The notes beneath the pieces were generated by a model. The model was given only the letters and a program-made list of their open reading frames with translations, was not told where the DNA came from and did no database searches. 10,546 bases of DNA, taken from an uncultured Micrococcales bacterium (lineage in GTDB: Bacteria; Actinomycetota; Actinomycetes; Actinomycetales; Microbacteriaceae). Positions 8,141 to 10,546 of this stretch are shown here, piece by piece. The DNA lies in NCBI GenBank assembly GCA_903927775.1, contig CAIYOE010000005.1, positions 1 to 10,546 of the forward strand, written 5' to 3'. Position 1 is the stretch's first letter; each line of letters starts with the position of its first letter. The position numbers were made by a program, and so were the translations under genes.

Positions 8141-9367
8141 CTAGAGCAGTCCCAATCCGCCCGCGGCATCCAGAAGTTCACTTCGCACCGATGGATGTGC
8201 CGCCCGATTGATTAAATTCAACGCCTGATCCTTCGCCGAATGCCCAAAGCAATCTGCGACACCGTTTTCGGTAACCACGAAACTGTGTTGGAAGCTAGTG
8301 ACGTTTTCGGTCAGGCGAGGCACGATTGTGGAGACATTTGCTTTGGGGTGCCATGACGGCAGCGCCATAAAGCTGGCACCACCGCGCGCGTGCAAGGACC
8401 CAACAATAAAATCTGTGCTTCCGCCGAATCCGCTATAGATTTTGCCACGAACATTGCTGGCATTGGCTTGGTCGAACAGGTCTACCTGAAGTGCTGCATT
8501 GATGCTCGTCATTCGAGCCTGTCGGGCTATTTGGCCAGGATCGTTGGTTTTTTCGGTGCGGAGCATTCGAACTGCACGGTTCAGGTGCATCCATTCGTAG
8601 AGCTCCTGGCTGCCAAAAATAAAGCTCGCGGTTATTGGAATGTCTTGATCGAGTGCGCCCCGCTTATGCAATTCCAGGACACCATCACTGAACATTTCGG
8701 TCCAAATTCGCAAACCCTTGCGATCCACCAAAGTATTCAAAACCGAATCTGGAACGGCGCCAATGCCCAGTTGGAGGGTGGACCCATCGGTGATTTTCGC
8801 GGCGATCAAATCACCTATCGCCCGAGTTTCATCGGTGAACGAAACCTGAGGTTTGGTTGCAAGGGGTTCGTCAACTTCGACCAGATAATCAATCTCGTGT
8901 TCATAGACTTGGGCATCGCCGTAGGTGTAGGGCATCTGAGCGTTCGCCTGGGCTATCACCAGACCGCCGTGTTCACGCGCCGCCTCCATTGCCGCCGGAA
9001 GAATGTTGACCTCGGTGCCCAGGCTCACCGTGTCGTGTCGTCGAGAGCTGGTGTGCAGAAAAACCACGTCGGGGACATAGTGATCCCGGAAGAGCACCGG
9101 CACAAGGCTGAGCCGGCATGGAATGTAGTGAAGTCGCGGGCTGTGGCGCATCCCCGGCCCAACAAAGGCGGTTTCAAAGGTAACGCCATCTCGGTCCGGT
9201 ATTCCTGGATGCGCGTTCAGCATATGAAGTTTGAACTCGGCGACGCTCGAATCGAGCGCGCTAAGTAACGTGTTTGGGGCCGCAAAGTTGCCGCTCGCGA
9301 CCACCCTGGGATTTTTGGGCAGCGATGAAAGAATGCGCTTGAGTTGCTCTACGGTTATTACCTTCAC
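8141..9367 (-). CDS. Acetyl-CoA hydrolase/CoA-transferase family protein (4-hydroxybutyrate CoA-transferase-like)
   Basis: A 408-residue family I-type CoA-transferase that moves CoA between acetyl-CoA and a carboxylic acid, perhaps 4-hydroxybutyrate or another short-chain acid, through an enzyme glutamyl-CoA thioester. Landmarks are ASGNFAAP at 24-31, LSLVPVLF at 86-93, SLGTEVNILPAA at 115-126, GIGAVPDSVL at 201-210, the presumed catalytic Glu224 in WTEMFSDG, the glycine-rich GFGGSTDF at 313-320, VVTENGVADCFG at 364-375 and AHPSVR at 390-395. The C-terminal acetyl-CoA hydrolase domain is complete. The GTG start at 9367 has AAAGGGG (9378-9372) as ribosome site. The acid substrate cannot be deduced; simple acetyl-CoA hydrolase or acetate:succinyl-CoA transferase activity are alternatives. 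It is followed by a GAF-LuxR regulator and diverges from the DUF998 gene. Confidence 0.85.
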   Translation of the reverse strand: MKVITVEQLKRILSSLPKNPRVVASGNFAAPNTLLSALDSSVAEFKLHMLNAHPGIPDRDGVTFETAFVGPGMRHSPRLHYIPCRLSLVPVLFRDHYVPDVVFLHTSSRRHDTVSLGTEVNILPAAMEAAREHGGLVIAQANAQMPYTYGDAQVYEHEIDYLVEVDEPLATKPQVSFTDETRAIGDLIAAKITDGSTLQLGIGAVPDSVLNTLVDRKGLRIWTEMFSDGVLELHKRGALDQDIPITASFIFGSQELYEWMHLNRAVRMLRTEKTNDPGQIARQARMTSINAALQVDLFDQANASNVRGKIYSGFGGSTDFIVGSLHARGGASFMALPSWHPKANVSTIVPRLTENVTSFQHSFVVTENGVADCFGHSAKDQALNLINRAAHPSVRSELLDAAGGLGLL

Positions 9368-9399
9368 GACGCCCCTTTGGTTTGCTACGTTTCAGCCTA

Positions 9400-9424
9400 G
9401 CCAGTGAGCAACCTCACAGCTGGC
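9400..9424. promoter_or_regulatory. Dyad, possible operator
   Basis: GCCAGTGAG (9400-9408) pairs with CTCAC (9413-9417) and, after a three-base interruption, TGGC (9421-9424), around a CAAC centre. It abuts the candidate -10 box of the CoA-transferase and covers its expected -35 region, a natural place for a regulator to bind. It overlaps the tandem repeat. Confidence 0.3.
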
Positions 9425-9438
9425 CACACAGCTGGCCT
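9415..9438. repeat. Two tandem 12-bp copies (CACAGCTGGCC-A/T)
   Basis: CACAGCTGGCCA (9415-9426) is followed immediately by CACAGCTGGCCT (9427-9438), with 11 of 12 bases identical. Each unit holds the palindrome CAGCTG, so two such sites sit 12 bp apart, a little more than one helical turn. It lies in the spacer upstream of two divergent genes and may be a paired protein-binding site or a replication-slippage duplication. Confidence 0.6.
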
Positions 9439-9517
9439 AGAGGCAACTCAAAGCGATTAAAGCTCGCTACTGCCGGTTGACATCGCGCCGCTAGCATTGG
9501 TGCTGGGAAGGATTTTC

Positions 9518-10144
9518 GTGAAAAACTGGGTTCGTTGGCCGGCGCTTGGCGCGGCTATTGTTGGTCCAATTCAAACTTGGCTCGGGTGGCTGATTGCAGG
9601 ATCCTTATGGACCGGCTATGACCCTGTGCGTCAAACTATCTCGGACTTAGCAGCCAACGAATCGCCTGTGAAAGGCCTAATGAGCTCGTTTTTTATCCTT
9701 GGGGGTACGCTCAGCATCATTGTCGCGATTTTTGCACCAGTTTTCTCGATGCCCGGCCGAATCGCGATTGCGGTCTCTGGTTTGGCAACCTATGGGCTAA
9801 CTATTTTCCCTACCCCGCTGGTGGGGTATTCCACCCCTCACCGAGTCTTTGCAATCACGAGTTTCGTGCTCTCCAGTGCTTGGCCATTGCTCTCTATGCG
9901 TTTCGGTAAGCAGTACCCGAGCATTATTCGACCCAAGGGTGCGATTGGTGCAACCGTGGTGCTAACTGTGGTTTCGCTTTGGTTCCTAGCTACCTGGACA
10001 GACCCAAACGCAACCTACGTTGGCGTTGCCGAGAGGCTTTTGGCGGTTGGGCAAACCTGGTACATGGCTCTGGTGCTTTGGGTCTGCTGGTACTTAGGTC
10101 GCACACCGGCCAAAAGCGCAACCGAGCAACCAGTCCTGCCATAA
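9518..10144 (+). CDS. DUF998 family membrane protein
   Basis: A 208-residue integral membrane protein of unknown function. About six hydrophobic helices are visible (roughly 9-30, 52-76, 78-98, 108-128, 140-160 and 176-198). The loop after helix 1 carries YDPVRQTISDLAA (34-46), the hallmark of the DUF998 family. The frame extends seven codons upstream to a TTG at 9497, but GTG at 9518 is the better start: GGGAAGG at 9505-9511 stands six bases before it, and translation then begins M-K-N-W just ahead of the first membrane helix. No catalytic motif is apparent. The malY-like gene follows after seven bases, so the pair may be co-transcribed. Nothing in the sequence ties it functionally to the divergent CoA-transferase. 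Confidence 0.78.
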   Translation: MKNWVRWPALGAAIVGPIQTWLGWLIAGSLWTGYDPVRQTISDLAANESPVKGLMSSFFILGGTLSIIVAIFAPVFSMPGRIAIAVSGLATYGLTIFPTPLVGYSTPHRVFAITSFVLSSAWPLLSMRFGKQYPSIIRPKGAIGATVVLTVVSLWFLATWTDPNATYVGVAERLLAVGQTWYMALVLWVCWYLGRTPAKSATEQPVLP

Positions 10145-10145
10145 T
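10140..10145 (+). promoter_or_regulatory. Candidate -10 box of a leaderless malY transcript
   Basis: CATAAT, one mismatch from TATAAT, overlaps the DUF998 stop codon and ends exactly six bases before the malY ATG. No purine-rich ribosome site is present between them. This is the arrangement expected when transcription begins at the A of the start codon. No convincing -35 is seen. Confidence 0.4.
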
Positions 10146-10151
10146 CGAAAC

Positions 10152-10546
10152 ATGTCTGACTTGCTGCCCTCGCTAGAACAACTTCGCCTTCGCCACAGTT
10201 CCAAATGGCGCAGATACGGAAGTGATGTCCTGCCTATGCACGTGGCCGAGATGAATTACGAGATTGCGCCCAGCATCAAGGCTTTGCTAATCGACTTCAT
10301 TCAGAACTCAGACATCGGCTACCTGGGCCCAGTTCCAGAGGTAGCTGAGGCCTTTGCCGGTTTTGCAGAACGTCGCTGGGGTTGGCTGCCAGACCCATCT
10401 CAAATTCGCATTTCCACCGATGTGGGAGTCTCGGCAATCGCGCTGCTCCAAACCCTTGGCAAGGCCGGCAACCGAGTGTTGGTGAACTCACCCGTTTACA
10501 GTTCATTTTTCAGTTGGATAGCGGACGCCCAAATGTCAGTGGTAGA
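10152..10546 (+). CDS. MalY/PatB-type PLP-dependent aminotransferase or C-S lyase (3'-partial)
   Basis: The first 131 codons of a fold-type I PLP enzyme, cut by the window end. The opening matches the MalY/PatB pattern: RHSSKWRRYGSDVLPMHVAEM (14-34, conserved core KW..Y..DVLPMHVAEM), then DIGYLGP at 54-60, STDVGVSAIALL at about 88-99 forming the start of the cofactor phosphate-binding region, and PVYSSFF further on. Family members cleave cystathionine or cysteine S-conjugates, or act as aminotransferases; the catalytic lysine lies beyond the window, so activity cannot be judged. The motif normally read as AEMDF is AEMNY here. The start is ATG at 10152, seven bases after the DUF998 stop, without a recognisable ribosome site but with a -10-like box directly upstream. 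I leave the symbol blank because MalY, PatB and other C-S lyases cannot be separated here. Confidence 0.85.
   Translation, partial: MSDLLPSLEQLRLRHSSKWRRYGSDVLPMHVAEMNYEIAPSIKALLIDFIQNSDIGYLGPVPEVAEAFAGFAERRWGWLPDPSQIRISTDVGVSAIALLQTLGKAGNRVLVNSPVYSSFFSWIADAQMSVV

Larger units (their letters stand above)
9368..9517. promoter_or_regulatory. Divergent regulatory spacer between CoA-transferase and DUF998 genes
   Basis: This 150-bp non-coding spacer is large for the window. For the leftward CoA-transferase, TAGGCT (minus, 9399-9394) is a TAnnnT -10 candidate giving a leader of about 20 bases that contains the AAAGGGG site. No good -35 precedes it; a dyad and a tandem repeat lie there instead. 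For the rightward gene, TTGACA (9477-9482) and TAGCAT (9492-9497) are both promoter-like, but only nine bases separate them, so they cannot form one standard promoter. Confidence 0.4.

Noticed and set aside
8390..9268. Long open frame of 292 codons on the + strand, antisense to the CoA-transferase
   Set aside because: The minus-strand gene carries end-to-end family motifs over the same bases. The antisense product has no recognisable domain, no good ribosome site and no promoter; it is a by-product of codon bias.
9415..9438. Tandem 12-bp units considered as a CRISPR or integration att site
   Set aside because: There are only two adjoining copies with no spacers, no cas genes, no integrase and no tRNA nearby.
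9477..9497. TTGACA and TAGCAT considered as one promoter for the DUF998 gene
   Set aside because: The spacing is nine bases instead of about 17, so the two boxes cannot work together as a standard sigma-A promoter.

Overview
The window reads as chromosomal DNA from a high-to-moderate G+C actinobacterium, most likely a small-genome Microbacteriaceae of the freshwater 'Luna' kind. That placement is inferred from protein flavour (an actinobacterial-type PBP4, a short GalT, the YihR-like aldose epimerase family, and a CoA-transferase starting with an 'ASGNFAAP'-type motif). Other hints are a G+C content judged by eye to be in the mid-50s, frequent GTG starts, tight gene packing, and TAnnnT -10 boxes placed directly before start codons. 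No database search was possible. I see no tRNA, rRNA, CRISPR array, insertion sequence or phage gene.

Layout, left to right. (1) 1-1212 (+): the 3' part of a D-alanyl-D-alanine carboxypeptidase/endopeptidase (PBP4 class), cut by the window edge. (2) 1285-2754 (+): an NAD(P)-dependent succinate-semialdehyde dehydrogenase-type enzyme. (3) 2775-6044: a Leloir galactose module. galT and galK run leftward with a 2-base gap, and an aldose 1-epimerase (galM-like) runs rightward from the same 64-bp divergent spacer. (4) 6057-7301 (+): a cation/Ca2+ exchanger-superfamily membrane protein, 12 bp behind galM and probably co-transcribed with it. (5) 7326-9367 (-): a 4-hydroxybutyrate/acetyl-CoA CoA-transferase-type enzyme, followed 53 bp downstream by a GAF-LuxR transcription regulator. 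(6) 9518-10546 (+): a DUF998 six-helix membrane protein, then the start of a MalY/PatB-type PLP aminotransferase/C-S lyase that runs off the window.

How the genes work together. GalM interconverts the anomers of galactose, GalK phosphorylates alpha-galactose, and GalT exchanges the phosphate sugar with UDP-glucose. UDP-glucose 4-epimerase and a sugar transporter would be needed and are not in this window. The dehydrogenase and the CoA-transferase could both act in C4 (GABA / 4-hydroxybutyrate / succinate semialdehyde) metabolism, but the galactose module separates them, so that link is only a hypothesis. The GAF-LuxR protein is the only regulator here and most plausibly controls its upstream CoA-transferase neighbour. 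That gene has a spacer carrying a dyad and a 12-bp tandem repeat.

Most of the window is ordinary metabolism. The points most worth a second look are the exchanger with degenerate alpha-repeats riding on the galactose locus, the GalT lacking its second metal site, the patterned spacer at 9368-9517, and the leaderless-type -10 boxes in front of galM and malY.
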